From the NCBI RefSeq assembly GCF_012275445.1, contig NZ_JAAZQK010000001.1, positions 553,198-617,197 of the forward strand: 64,000 nucleotides of DNA, written 5' to 3'. The position numbers were made by a program, and so were the translations under genes. Shown piece after piece: positions 8,461 through 16,661 of the stretch. The notes beneath the pieces are model-generated. The model had not been told where the DNA came from, ran no database searches, and worked only from the letters and a program-made list of their open reading frames with translations. Every line of letters starts with the position of its first letter. Position 1 is the stretch's first letter. This DNA comes from Rhizobacter sp. SG703. GTDB lineage: Bacteria; Pseudomonadota; Gammaproteobacteria; Burkholderiales; Burkholderiaceae_C.

Positions 8461-9264
8461 TCAATTGAAGAAGAAGGAGAAGCCGACCGTGGCGGCGCGG
8501 TACTCGGCACTGCGGGTGTCGCCGATGAACGCGGTGTACAGCGTCCAGTCGGCCCGCATCACGAAGCGATCGGTCAGGTGGTAGCGCACGCCGATGCCGG
8601 CATTGGCCAGCTTGGCCTTGGTGTCGATCGCGTCGACCAGCGTCGAATTCGGCACGTTCTTGAACTTGCCGAAGCCGACCGAGAAGAACGGCGACAGCCG
8701 CTTGTCGGACCACGGCTCGACCATCAGGTTGGCATGCCAGAAGTCGCTGCCGGAGAACACGCCCTGCACCTGGCCGAGCGTGCCTTCGAGCGACAGCGTG
8801 TCCGACAGGCGGTAGCCGGTCCACATCTTCAGCATCGGCTCGCCCTTGAAGCGGCCCCAGCCGGCGCCGAACTCGACGCGGCGGTTCAGGTAGTCGTCGA
8901 GCAGCACGTCGCGGAAGGTCTTGGTGCTGCCGCCTTCGGTCAGCGTGGTCTCGAGCTGCGCCCGCGCGACCCAGCCTTCCTTGCCCTTGTCGGTGCGCAC
9001 CTTGAACCAGTCGGTGTGGCGCAGCAGCACCTCGATCCACTCGCCCTTCTCGGCGATGTGGAACACCGGGTAGCCGCGGCCGGCACCGGTGTGCATCTCG
9101 ATGTAGGGGTCGCTGACCTGCAGGCGCTCCGGCGGGGTGTCGGCAGCGGCAGCCGGCACTGCCACGACGCCCAGCGCACAGGCGAGCGCCAGCCCCTGGA
9201 GGGCGTGGCGAAGGCGGGCGTGAAGGCGGTAGGGTGGCGACTCGTGCGGTGGAGCGAGGGTCAT
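8461..9264 (-). CDS. SH3b-domain plus beta-barrel envelope protein (267 aa)
   Basis: The N-terminal signal peptide (hydrophobic LQGLALACALGVVAVPAAAA) precedes a bacterial SH3 domain at about residues 46-105 (LQVSDPYIEMHTGAGRGYPV, WIEVLLRHTDWFKVR, GWVARAQL). The rest is an amphipathic beta-strand domain ending FSFFFN, like an outer-membrane barrel. SH3b modules bind peptidoglycan or peptides, so the protein may tether the barrel to the wall. It has a 13-base gap to the preceding cytochrome-like gene. Substrate unknown. Confidence 0.8.
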   Translation of the reverse strand: MTLAPPHESPPYRLHARLRHALQGLALACALGVVAVPAAAADTPPERLQVSDPYIEMHTGAGRGYPVFHIAEKGEWIEVLLRHTDWFKVRTDKGKEGWVARAQLETTLTEGGSTKTFRDVLLDDYLNRRVEFGAGWGRFKGEPMLKMWTGYRLSDTLSLEGTLGQVQGVFSGSDFWHANLMVEPWSDKRLSPFFSVGFGKFKNVPNSTLVDAIDTKAKLANAGIGVRYHLTDRFVMRADWTLYTAFIGDTRSAEYRAATVGFSFFFN

Positions 9265-9277
9265 GCTTGCCTGGTTG

Positions 9278-9922
9278 TCAATTTGTATTGCAGGTCCCGG
9301 TGTTCGGGTCTGCCGGCGTGAACATGTTGTAGGTCGCGGTGCTGAATTCGTCCTGGCCGGACGGCGACGGGTGGGTGATCCAGTACTCGATCAGCTTGAC
9401 GTTGGGGTCCTGGTCGTTCGCGAAGATCTGGCCCCCGCCGTGCAGCACGTTGATCAGCAGCGGCTTCGCGAGCAGCCGGCTCTGCGTGGTCGAGCCGCCC
9501 ACCACCTCGCCCTGCGCCGAGTAGAAGTTCTTGTACATGTCGGTGTCGCGGATCGCGTCCGGCGTGTTGGCCGGGTCGGTCACGTCGAGCGCGGTTGCGC
9601 CGGTGGCGATGCGGAACGCGCCGCCGGTGCCGGCCACCGTGTCATGGCAGCCCGAGCCGGCGCAGGTGTTGACGGTCGTCACGCCGTTGTGCGTGATCGG
9701 AAGCGCCGCCAGGAAGATCGGGTTGATGCACTTCTGGAAGTAGGCGTACGACAGGCGCTGGCCGGTCGCTCCCCCCGGGTTGTTGATCGACGACGGGTTG
9801 CCCAGCGGGTTGCCGCCACCGCCGCAGCTGGCGAGCCAGGCTGCGGCGAGGCAGGCACCCGCCGCGCGCAGCGGCACCCGCCAGGGTGCGCGCGCAGGTG
9901 CCGCGGGAGACGCTTGCCTCAT
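9278..9922 (-). CDS. cytochrome-like lipoprotein with one CX4CH motif (214 aa)
   Basis: Signal peptide and lipobox LASC (Cys33), then a Gly/Asn-rich linker. The motif C87-A-G-S-G-C92-H93 has four residues between the cysteines instead of the usual two. A further Cys65 sits in YFQKCINPIF, a context seen in exported c-type domains. No other heme site is visible, and the distal ligand cannot be assigned. It begins 13 bases after the triheme lipoprotein gene, whose C-terminal domain has similar features (…GCH, terminal Cys). A small electron-transfer partner of that protein is the likely role. Confidence 0.75.
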   Translation of the reverse strand: MRQASPAAPARAPWRVPLRAAGACLAAAWLASCGGGGNPLGNPSSINNPGGATGQRLSYAYFQKCINPIFLAALPITHNGVTTVNTCAGSGCHDTVAGTGGAFRIATGATALDVTDPANTPDAIRDTDMYKNFYSAQGEVVGGSTTQSRLLAKPLLINVLHGGGQIFANDQDPNVKLIEYWITHPSPSGQDEFSTATYNMFTPADPNTGTCNTN

Positions 9923-9935
9923 AGGACGGTGGAGC

Positions 9936-12900
9936 TCATGGGGTGGTACAGCCCTTCTTGATCCAGTTGGCGATCGTCGTGTAGTTCGCGCTGCCCACCG
10001 GCAGCACCGCCGTCGGCGAACTCGCGGCGCCCGCCGGGTGCGGGATCGTCGACGGCCGCTTCAGCAGCGAGCTGTTGTCCGGATGGCAGGCGTCGTTGAT
10101 CATCGTCAGTGTGACATTGAAATCGCCCTCCGCATCGCCCAGCAACACGAAGCGGTTCTCGCGGAACGCCTTGCCGGCGGCGATCTCGTCGCTGCCGATG
10201 CCCTGGTGGCAGCCGGCCGCGCAGGTGCTGCGCAGGATCGGGTAGATGTCGGACTCGAACGAGGCCTGGGTCAGCAGCCCGATGTTCTTCACGCCGCCGG
10301 CCGACAGGTCGTTGTAGTACTTGCTGCCGAGGTCGATCCATTCGGCCAGCAGCCGCTTCTCGGCCTTGGTCAGCAGCGTCGAGTGGTCCGGCGCGCCTGC
10401 GGCCGGCGTCGGGTACAGCTTGCGTGCCTCCGTGCTGGCCATCAGGGTCGCCCCCGACAGGATTTCCACCAGGCGGCTCTTGCGCCCCATGCCGAGCGCA
10501 TCGCCTTCGCTGGCCATCGTGTCGACCATCGCCGGCTCGCGGTCGATCATCGGCACGCCTTCGTCGAGGTGGGTCTTCGGCAGGCCGGTGACCTCGTCGA
10601 TCAGCGGGTCGCCGATCAGCAGGCGCTCGTACGACGCGGTGCGGCCGGTGCCGGTGATGGTCGCCGTCAGGTCCAGCTTGGCCGGGTCGGCATGGCAGGT
10701 GACGCAGGTGCCGGCACCGTTGACGCCGCGGCTGACCGTCCACATCGGCTGGATGTGGTCCGGGTAGTTGATGACGCCGTCGGTCGGGGCCGCGGTCAGC
10801 AGGTCGTCCTTCGGATCGGTGTTGTTCTTGTACTTGATGCTGATCGAATTGCGCGCGGTGACGCCGGCCTTGGCCGGGTCGGCCCAGACGTCGGTCGAGA
10901 CCATGTCGGTCATCAGCTTCAGCAGGTTCGGGTCGAGCCGCGTGCGGGTGCCGGCCATCGTCTCGCCCGACTGGTGGGCGCCGGCGAGGGCGTCCATCCA
11001 GCCCGACGGGATCGTGTTGGCGACCGTGCCGGAGTTCAGCGCGCCGCCGCGGCGCGGGCTGTGGCAGCCGTCGCAGGTGCGGCGTTCGCCCGGGCGGACC
11101 TGGATCCAGTTGGTGTGGGTCTGGAAGGCGCGGCCTTCGGCATCGACCACGGCCAGCCCGATCGGGGTGTCGGCCGGGACCTGCAGCTTGAACGAACCGT
11201 CCGGCTCGATCGGCGCATAGCCGAGGATCTGCTGCGGCTCGAAGTCGGTCTCGCCGATCGCCTGGCGCACGCCCATGCCCTGGCTCGGGGCCGCGGCGCG
11301 GAACGCACGGATGAAGCGGGCCGGCGCACAGCCGTAGGCCGGGTTCGCCGGGTCCTTCATCTTGACGAGATCGGCGACCTGGGCGCGGGTGTCCGCCGGG
11401 TCGGTCGGCTTGGTCTTCGCGATCGCGGTGGTGCAGGTGGCCGACAGGTCGGCCGCGGCGATCACCGGGTCGCCCATGCGGCCGAGGCCGTCGGTGTCGT
11501 AGACGCTGCGCACTTCGAGCAGGCCGAGCTTCTGCGCGGCCAGCGTGGCGTCGACCGGCGTCGGGTCGGTGGCGTTCGGCTCGGCACGCGACTGCAGCGG
11601 CACCGGGTCGGTGTTCATGAAGCCCGGCGGCGGCGGCGCCACCGGTTGCATGCCGTCCTTCGGGCGGTTCGGGTTGAACATGTAGATGCCGTACGGCGGC
11701 GGCACGTTGTCCTTCACGCCGTCGGCGGCGACGTCGCTGGCCATCCGGTTGTCATCGGCCAGGCGGGCCTTCTCTTCGGTGGTCAGCGACGCGCATGGCA
11801 CCACCTTGCCGTTCTTCGTCACCTCGCACGGGCGGAAGGCGACCAGCACGCGGTCGGTGCCGTCCCACAGCGGGAACGGCGTCGTGATGCGGCCGAATTC
11901 GGACAGCCCGCCGCCGATGTTCAGCGTTTCCGCCGTCGGGTAGTACTGGCCGCCTTGCGGCGCGACGCCCGGGTTGGCCGGCGTGTTCTGTTCGGAATAG
12001 TTGGCGGCGTCGACCATGACCAGGCCGCCGCCTTCCTTCGTGCGCGACAGCGGCATCAGGTCGGACGCGAGGAAGCCCTTGAACTTGCCGTTCGGGTCCA
12101 TGTCGCGCGGGTGCAGGAAGCTGTTGCCGTCGCTGTGCGCGCCGTACAGCACGAACATGTCGGTGCCGTCGGGCTTCACGCGGAACACCTTGAAGTGGTT
12201 GCGCATGCCGACGTGGTCCCAGCGCGAGAACATGATGTCGCCGTTGGGGCGCACGACCGGGTTGCGGTCATGGCTCTGGTTGACCGAGATCTGCGTGATG
12301 TTGCCGCCGGCGGCGTCCATCGTGTGCAGGTTGAACACGCGCTCGCGTTCGTACTCGTCCAGCGCGAAGCGGTCGCCGCCGACGCCCTGGTTGAAGAACG
12401 ACGTGCCCTGGCGGTTCGACGTGAAGACGAAGCCCTTGCCCGCGGGCAGGTAGGCCGGGTCGACGTCGTCGGCGGTGGTCGAGTTCGTCAGGCGCTTGAA
12501 GCTCCCGCCGGTCATGCCGCCCTTCGTCATGTCGTATTCCCAGATGTTCCAGCGCCCGGTACAGGCCTTGGCGCCGTCGATCATCGAGGTGTTGGAGGTT
12601 TCGCACTTCAGCGCGAAGACGATTTTCTTGCCGTCGAACGACACCTCGGGGTCGGACACGTCGCCGTGGCCCTGGGTGATGTCCTTCGTGATGTTGTGCT
12701 CGGGCGCGCTCGGCGAGGATTTCTCGCGGATCATCAGGTCGCCGCCCTGGGCGTACGGCGCGCCGTTGGTCGGGTTCATGCCCATCGTGTTGACGCGCTG
12801 CGTGTACGCGAGCGGCACATCGCCTTCCACGGTGGAATCGCTGCTGCCGCTGCCGCAGGCGGCGAGTACGGCCGCCACGGTGGCGACGAGCGCCGCCCCC

Positions 12901-12971
12901 GCGAACCGGAGGCTGCATCGGTACGCCCTGCGATCGCTCGCGGGGACCTGGGTTGCTGTGGGGTACTTCAT
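9936..12971 (-). CDS. triheme HzsA-related lipoprotein (1011 aa) with SGAT site
   Basis: Start chosen at 12971, preceded by GGAGG at good spacing. Lipobox VLAAC (Cys39). Residues about 90-350 hold propeller-like repeats (DPEVSFDGKKIVFA, RNPVVRPNGDIMFSRWD). C-terminal heme motifs: C633-D-G-C-H637, C756-V-T-C-H760 and an unusual C917-A-A-G-C-H922. This layout matches proteins called hydrazine-synthase-alpha-related; these are not shown to make hydrazine, and no HzsB/C genes are here. Between hemes 2 and 3 lies E-I-L-S-G-A-T-L (Thr842), close to the D-x-x-S/T-G-A-S/T site flavinylated by ApbE, whose gene is immediately upstream. Likely an extracytoplasmic electron-transfer or redox enzyme; substrate unknown. 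Confidence 0.85.
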   Translation of the reverse strand: MKYPTATQVPASDRRAYRCSLRFAGAALVATVAAVLAACGSGSSDSTVEGDVPLAYTQRVNTMGMNPTNGAPYAQGGDLMIREKSSPSAPEHNITKDITQGHGDVSDPEVSFDGKKIVFALKCETSNTSMIDGAKACTGRWNIWEYDMTKGGMTGGSFKRLTNSTTADDVDPAYLPAGKGFVFTSNRQGTSFFNQGVGGDRFALDEYERERVFNLHTMDAAGGNITQISVNQSHDRNPVVRPNGDIMFSRWDHVGMRNHFKVFRVKPDGTDMFVLYGAHSDGNSFLHPRDMDPNGKFKGFLASDLMPLSRTKEGGGLVMVDAANYSEQNTPANPGVAPQGGQYYPTAETLNIGGGLSEFGRITTPFPLWDGTDRVLVAFRPCEVTKNGKVVPCASLTTEEKARLADDNRMASDVAADGVKDNVPPPYGIYMFNPNRPKDGMQPVAPPPPGFMNTDPVPLQSRAEPNATDPTPVDATLAAQKLGLLEVRSVYDTDGLGRMGDPVIAAADLSATCTTAIAKTKPTDPADTRAQVADLVKMKDPANPAYGCAPARFIRAFRAAAPSQGMGVRQAIGETDFEPQQILGYAPIEPDGSFKLQVPADTPIGLAVVDAEGRAFQTHTNWIQVRPGERRTCDGCHSPRRGGALNSGTVANTIPSGWMDALAGAHQSGETMAGTRTRLDPNLLKLMTDMVSTDVWADPAKAGVTARNSISIKYKNNTDPKDDLLTAAPTDGVINYPDHIQPMWTVSRGVNGAGTCVTCHADPAKLDLTATITGTGRTASYERLLIGDPLIDEVTGLPKTHLDEGVPMIDREPAMVDTMASEGDALGMGRKSRLVEILSGATLMASTEARKLYPTPAAGAPDHSTLLTKAEKRLLAEWIDLGSKYYNDLSAGGVKNIGLLTQASFESDIYPILRSTCAAGCHQGIGSDEIAAGKAFRENRFVLLGDAEGDFNVTLTMINDACHPDNSSLLKRPSTIPHPAGAASSPTAVLPVGSANYTTIANWIKKGCTTP

Positions 12972-12999
12972 CTTCTCGCCTCCGATGCGGCCGGTCGTG

Positions 13000-14004
13000 T
13001 TACTGCCGGCCTGGGTTGCCGGACTGCGGGGCGGCGCCCAGCAAGCCGGAGGAGTAATGCAGAACACCTTCCGCGTCGATCACGATGGCATCGACGCCCT
13101 CCTGCGACTCGACGAGCCGCATGCCCTCTGCAAGGCCTTTCACGAAAACACTCTTCGACAGCCCTTCGCTGGTGAGCCCGTCCTCGGCGAGGATGGTCAC
13201 GCTGCGCAGGCCGTGTGCCGACCGCCCCGTCTTCGGGTCGATCACATGATGGAAACGCTCGCCGTTGCGCTCGAAGAAGCGCTCGTAGTCGCCCGAGGTC
13301 GACATCGCGACGTCTTCGAGCGGCAGCACCGCGACGACCTGGTCCGGGCGGCGCGGGTCGCGCACCGCGATGTTCCACGGCCGGCCGCGGCGGTCGCCGA
13401 GCACGTAGCTGTCGCCGCCGGCGGCCACCACCGCGTGGCGGATGCCGTGGCCGCGCAGGATCGCGGCCGCGCGGTCGACCGCATGGCCCTTCGCGAAGCC
13501 GCCCAGGTCGATGCGCATGCCGGGGTGGCCGAAGCGGACGGTCCGGTGCTGCGGGTCGAGCAGCAATTGCTGCCAGCCGATCGCGGCACGGGCCGTGGCC
13601 AGCTCGGCCTCGGTCGGCGCGCGCTGCTCGCGGTAGTCGTACAGCTGGCCGGCGCTGGCGAACGTGATGTCGAAGGCGCCGTCGGAGAGCTGCGAGAAAT
13701 ACAGGGCGCGTTCCAGCAGGCCGTACAGCTCGTTGCTGAGCGCCACCGGCTGCGTGGCGGCTTCGCGGTTGATGCGGGACAGCTCGGACGAGGCCTTCAC
13801 CGGGCTCATGGTCCAATCGATGCGCTGCATGTCGGCCATCACGGCGGCGATCGCCGCCTCGCCGGCCGCGCGATCGTCGCTCCACAGCTCGACGGAGACC
13901 GACGTGCCCATGATGGCTTCCTCGCGGCGCAGCCAGCCACCGCCCCGCACGGCCGGTTGGGCGGGCTGGACGGGGTTCATCGACCTGACTGGCTTGCTGG
14001 ACAC
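13000..14004 (-). CDS. apbE: ApbE-type FAD:protein FMN transferase
   Basis: ApbE enzymes transfer FMN from FAD to a Thr/Ser of a target protein. Visible family motifs: EEAIMGTSVSVEL at the start, SELSRIN, GAFDIT, DLGGFAKGHAVDRAA, AGGDSYVLG, STSGDYERFF, HHVIDPKTGR and DGLTSEGLSKSVFVKG. GTG at 14004 is chosen because GGAGG lies seven bases upstream; the ATG at 13980 is an alternative. Neither start gives a signal peptide or lipobox, which is odd if the target is exported. It is the first gene of the redox cluster, 28 bases ahead of the triheme lipoprotein that carries an SGAT site. Confidence 0.93.
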   Translation of the reverse strand: MSSKPVRSMNPVQPAQPAVRGGGWLRREEAIMGTSVSVELWSDDRAAGEAAIAAVMADMQRIDWTMSPVKASSELSRINREAATQPVALSNELYGLLERALYFSQLSDGAFDITFASAGQLYDYREQRAPTEAELATARAAIGWQQLLLDPQHRTVRFGHPGMRIDLGGFAKGHAVDRAAAILRGHGIRHAVVAAGGDSYVLGDRRGRPWNIAVRDPRRPDQVVAVLPLEDVAMSTSGDYERFFERNGERFHHVIDPKTGRSAHGLRSVTILAEDGLTSEGLSKSVFVKGLAEGMRLVESQEGVDAIVIDAEGVLHYSSGLLGAAPQSGNPGRQ

Positions 14005-14457
14005 GAGGCCCTCCGGAACCAACTGCACTTCATTCCCTCGGAATCGTTGACCGTCTGTTGATCCATGTCCTACGCAGATCACGTGCCTGGACGGCGGAGC
14101 GGATCTTCTTCCCGAAAACCCCTGAAAATGTGTCAATAGTTGGCAAACGGAGGCGACCTTACATCCTGTTCCAGAAGAAACGGTGACCGTTTTTGCTCGT
14201 CCAGACGAGATCTGAATCAGATGTGAACGAAGGCAACCGGATGGGCCCGTGCACGCCGGCCGGCAGCGATGGCGCAGATCGTGCTGTCCCTGATGCGAGC
14301 TGGTCGCGAGGGCACCGATACTCCCGGGCTGGGCGTGACCCACCATTGAACCGACCCACGGCCCCATCGACACCGAACCGCAGCCCCTTCCGATACCGGC
14401 GATCGATCGCCGCCCTCCTGGTTTTCCCTTGCCTTGCCCGCGCCCTCGTCCCACTCC
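14005..14457. promoter_or_regulatory. divergent intergenic region between the redox cluster and ccm operon
   Basis: This 453-base gap separates apbE (minus) from ccmA (plus) and must hold promoters for both long operons. On the minus strand TTGACA (14136-14131) could be a -35 box, but no convincing -10 lies 16-18 bases downstream. On the plus strand no clear promoter was found by eye. No ORF, RNA gene or strong hairpin was recognised. Base composition is slightly richer in A/T around 14100-14230 than in the flanking genes. Confidence 0.4.
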
Positions 14458-15069
14458 ATGCTCAGTGCCCATCACCTCCGCTGCTCGCGCGGCGACCGGA
14501 CCCTGTTCGCCGACCTGAGCCTGTCGCTGGCGCCCGGCCGCTGGCTGCAGGTGGGCGGGCTGAACGGTGCCGGCAAGACGACGCTGCTGCGCACGCTGGT
14601 CGGCCTGAACCCACCCGATGACGGCGAGGTGCGCTGGAACGGCACGCCGATCCGCGAGGCCGGCGAAGACTTCCGCCGCGCCTGCCTGTACCTCGGCCAC
14701 CACGCAGCGGTGAAGGACGAGCTGACGCCGTTCGAGAACCTGCGGCAGGCCTGCGCGATCGACGGCGTGGCGCTCGACGACGCTCAGGCCGGCGATGCGC
14801 TGCGCCGCATCGGGCTGCGCGGGCGCGGCCACCTGCCGACGCGCGTGCTGTCGGCCGGCCAGAAGCGCCGCGTGCTGCTGGCCCGGCTGCTGGTGCGCCC
14901 GGCGACGCTGTGGGTGCTGGACGAGCCGTTCGCCGCCCTCGACACCGATGCGGTCGAGCTGATGGGCGAACTGATCGGTGCGCACCTGGCGCAGGGCGGC
15001 CTGGCGATCCTGACCAGCCACCAGCCGGCACCGTTGCCGGCCGGCGAGACCGTGAGCCTCGCCGCATGA
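14458..15069 (+). CDS. ccmA: cytochrome c biogenesis heme exporter ATP-binding protein CcmA
   Basis: ATPase of the CcmABCD complex, which releases holo-CcmE from CcmC. Walker A GLNGAGKTT, signature LSAGQKRRVLLARLL, Walker B LWVLDEPFAALD and the switch-His region ILTSHQ are all present. The length of 203 residues is normal. ATG at 14458 fits the family start; no strong ribosome site is visible before it. The stop overlaps ccmB (ATGA), the first of a series of such overlaps that indicate one polycistronic mRNA. Confidence 0.96.
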   Translation: MLSAHHLRCSRGDRTLFADLSLSLAPGRWLQVGGLNGAGKTTLLRTLVGLNPPDDGEVRWNGTPIREAGEDFRRACLYLGHHAAVKDELTPFENLRQACAIDGVALDDAQAGDALRRIGLRGRGHLPTRVLSAGQKRRVLLARLLVRPATLWVLDEPFAALDTDAVELMGELIGAHLAQGGLAILTSHQPAPLPAGETVSLAA

Positions 15070-15731
15070 ACACCCTTTTCGTTGCTCTGAAGCGAGACCT
15101 GCTGCTGGCCGCCCGCCGGCGCAGCGAGGTCGTCACCGCCCTCTTCTTCTTCGTCGTCGTGGTCAGCCTGTTCCCGCTCGGCATCGGGCCGGAACCGGCG
15201 ATGCTGCGCCGCATCGGCCCGGGCGTGCTGTGGGTCGCGGCGCTGCTGGCCACGCTGCTCGGGCTGCCGCGGCTGTTCGCGAGCGACCATGCCGACGGCA
15301 CGCTCGAGCAGATGGCCTTGTCGCCGCGCCCATTCGCGCTGCTGGTGGCCGGCAAGATCGCGGCGCACTGGCTGCTGTGCGGGCTGCCGCTGGTGCTGCT
15401 GGCGCCGTTGCTCGGGCTGCAGTTCAACCTGGACGCCGGCGAACTGCAGGTGCTGATGCTGGCGCTGCTGCTGGGCACGCCGGTGCTGAGCCTGATCGGC
15501 GCGATCGGTGCCGCGCTGACGCTCGGCGTGCGCGGCGGCGGCACGCTGCTCGCGCTGCTGGTACTGCCGCTGTACGTGCCGACACTGATCTTCGGCGCCG
15601 GCGCGGTCGAGGCGCAGAGCGCCGGGCTGGGCTCGTCGGCGCAGTTGTCGATCCTTGGGGCGCTGCTCGCGCTCGCCGTATTCTTCGCACCCTGGGCCAC
15701 CACCGCGGCTCTTCGCATCGCAATCGAATGA
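15066..15731 (+). CDS. ccmB: heme exporter permease CcmB
   Basis: A 221-residue integral membrane protein with about six hydrophobic segments, starting MNTLFVALKRDLLLAARRRS as is usual for CcmB. Partner of CcmA in the ABC-type complex that drives release of heme-loaded CcmE. Its ATG overlaps the ccmA stop and its stop overlaps the ccmC start (both ATGA), so translation is coupled. Confidence 0.95.
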   Translation: MNTLFVALKRDLLLAARRRSEVVTALFFFVVVVSLFPLGIGPEPAMLRRIGPGVLWVAALLATLLGLPRLFASDHADGTLEQMALSPRPFALLVAGKIAAHWLLCGLPLVLLAPLLGLQFNLDAGELQVLMLALLLGTPVLSLIGAIGAALTLGVRGGGTLLALLVLPLYVPTLIFGAGAVEAQSAGLGSSAQLSILGALLALAVFFAPWATTAALRIAIE

Positions 15732-16480
15732 TGGACAAGCACTCAGCCAGCCCGTGGATGCGCTACGCATCGCCCGCCACCTTCTACCCCCTTGCCGGCA
15801 AGCTGCAGCCCTGGTTTGCAGGCCTGGCTGCGCTGCTCACGATCGCCGGCCTGTGGATCGGCTTCTTCGTCGCGCCGACCGATGCGACGCAGGGCGAGGG
15901 CTACCGGATCATCTTCGTGCACGTGCCGGCGAGCTGGATGTCGATGGTCATCTACTGCGCGATGGCGTTCTGGGCCGGCATCGGCCTGGCGTTCAACACG
16001 CGGGTGTCGTCGATGATGGCCTCGGCGCTGGCGCCGACCGGGGCACTCTTCGCACTGCTGTCGCTGCTGACCGGGTCGCTCTGGGGCAAGCCGATGTGGG
16101 GCACCTGGTGGGTCTGGGACGCGCGGCTCACGTCGGAGCTGATCCTGTTCTTCCTGTACCTCGGGTTCCTCGCGCTGCAGGCGGCGATCGAAGACCCGAA
16201 GCGGGCCGACCGTGCCGGCGCGGTGCTGGCTCTGGTCGGCGTGGTGAACGTGCCGATCATCTACTTCTCGGTGAAGTGGTGGAACACGCTGCACCAGGGC
16301 GCGACGATCTCGATGACGAAGTCGCCGTCGATGGCCGTCACGATGCTGTGGGGCATGCTGCTGATGGCGCTGGCCTTCTGGATGTATGCGATCGCGGTCG
16401 CGCTGGCACGGGTGCGCAACATCATCCTCGAACGTGAGCGCCATGCCGACTGGGTTCGTCAAGCCGTGGAGGCATCGTGA
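15728..16480 (+). CDS. ccmC: heme lyase/handling protein CcmC
   Basis: CcmC loads heme onto the conserved His of CcmE. The WWD motif WGTWWVWDARLTSE is intact, flanked by conserved histidines (FVHVPASW and NTLHQG regions) that ligate heme, within six predicted membrane helices. 250 residues, normal length. Two consecutive ATG codons begin the gene; the first (15728) overlaps the ccmB stop. The stop overlaps the ccmD start. Confidence 0.96.
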   Translation: MMDKHSASPWMRYASPATFYPLAGKLQPWFAGLAALLTIAGLWIGFFVAPTDATQGEGYRIIFVHVPASWMSMVIYCAMAFWAGIGLAFNTRVSSMMASALAPTGALFALLSLLTGSLWGKPMWGTWWVWDARLTSELILFFLYLGFLALQAAIEDPKRADRAGAVLALVGVVNVPIIYFSVKWWNTLHQGATISMTKSPSMAVTMLWGMLLMALAFWMYAIAVALARVRNIILERERHADWVRQAVEAS

Positions 16481-16644
16481 TGCAGTGGAACAGCGTGGGT
16501 GATTTCTTCGCGATGGGCGGCTACGCCTTCTACGTCTGGGGCAGCTTCGGCGCGTGCGCGCTGGCGATGCTGGTCGAAAGCCTGCTGTTGCGCCAGCAGC
16601 GCCGGGAACTGTTGCGATCCCTGAAGGATCAGCACGAGGCATGA
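16480..16644 (+). CDS. ccmD: heme exporter small subunit CcmD (54 aa)
   Basis: A short gene fitting the gap between ccmC and ccm[21 protein letters not shown] opens a single transmembrane helix (to about residue 35), followed by a basic tail ([14 protein letters not shown]). This is the classic CcmD layout of one membrane span and a positively charged cytoplasmic end. CcmD is needed to release holo-CcmE from the CcmAB complex. The start overlaps the ccmC stop by one base. Confidence 0.92.
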   Translation: MQWNSVGDFFAMGGYAFYVWGSFGACALAMLVESLLLRQQRRELLRSLKDQHEA

Positions 16645-16661
16645 CAGGAAAGCAAGCACAC

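Noticed and set aside
9278-9922. Flavin attachment sites in the small cytochrome-like lipoprotein (PGGAT and ATGAT segments)
   Set aside because: The acidic residue expected three positions before the Ser/Thr is absent in both, and short GAT strings are common in Gly/Ala-rich proteins.
9936-12971. A true hydrazine synthase, i.e. anammox-type metabolism
   Set aside because: Only a related fold and heme pattern are seen. Subunits HzsB and HzsC are absent and the gene neighbourhood is that of an ordinary betaproteobacterium.
9780-13175. A 1131-codon plus-strand frame opposite the triheme lipoprotein gene
   Set aside because: It is the mirror frame of a gene with three heme motifs, a lipobox and a good ribosome site. 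The translation is Arg/His/Val-rich without any recognisable fold.
14108-14136. A minus-strand promoter for the redox cluster starting with TTGACA
   Set aside because: The -35 is perfect but the sequence 16-18 bases further is GC-rich and has no -10-like element. Kept only as a note on the intergenic region.
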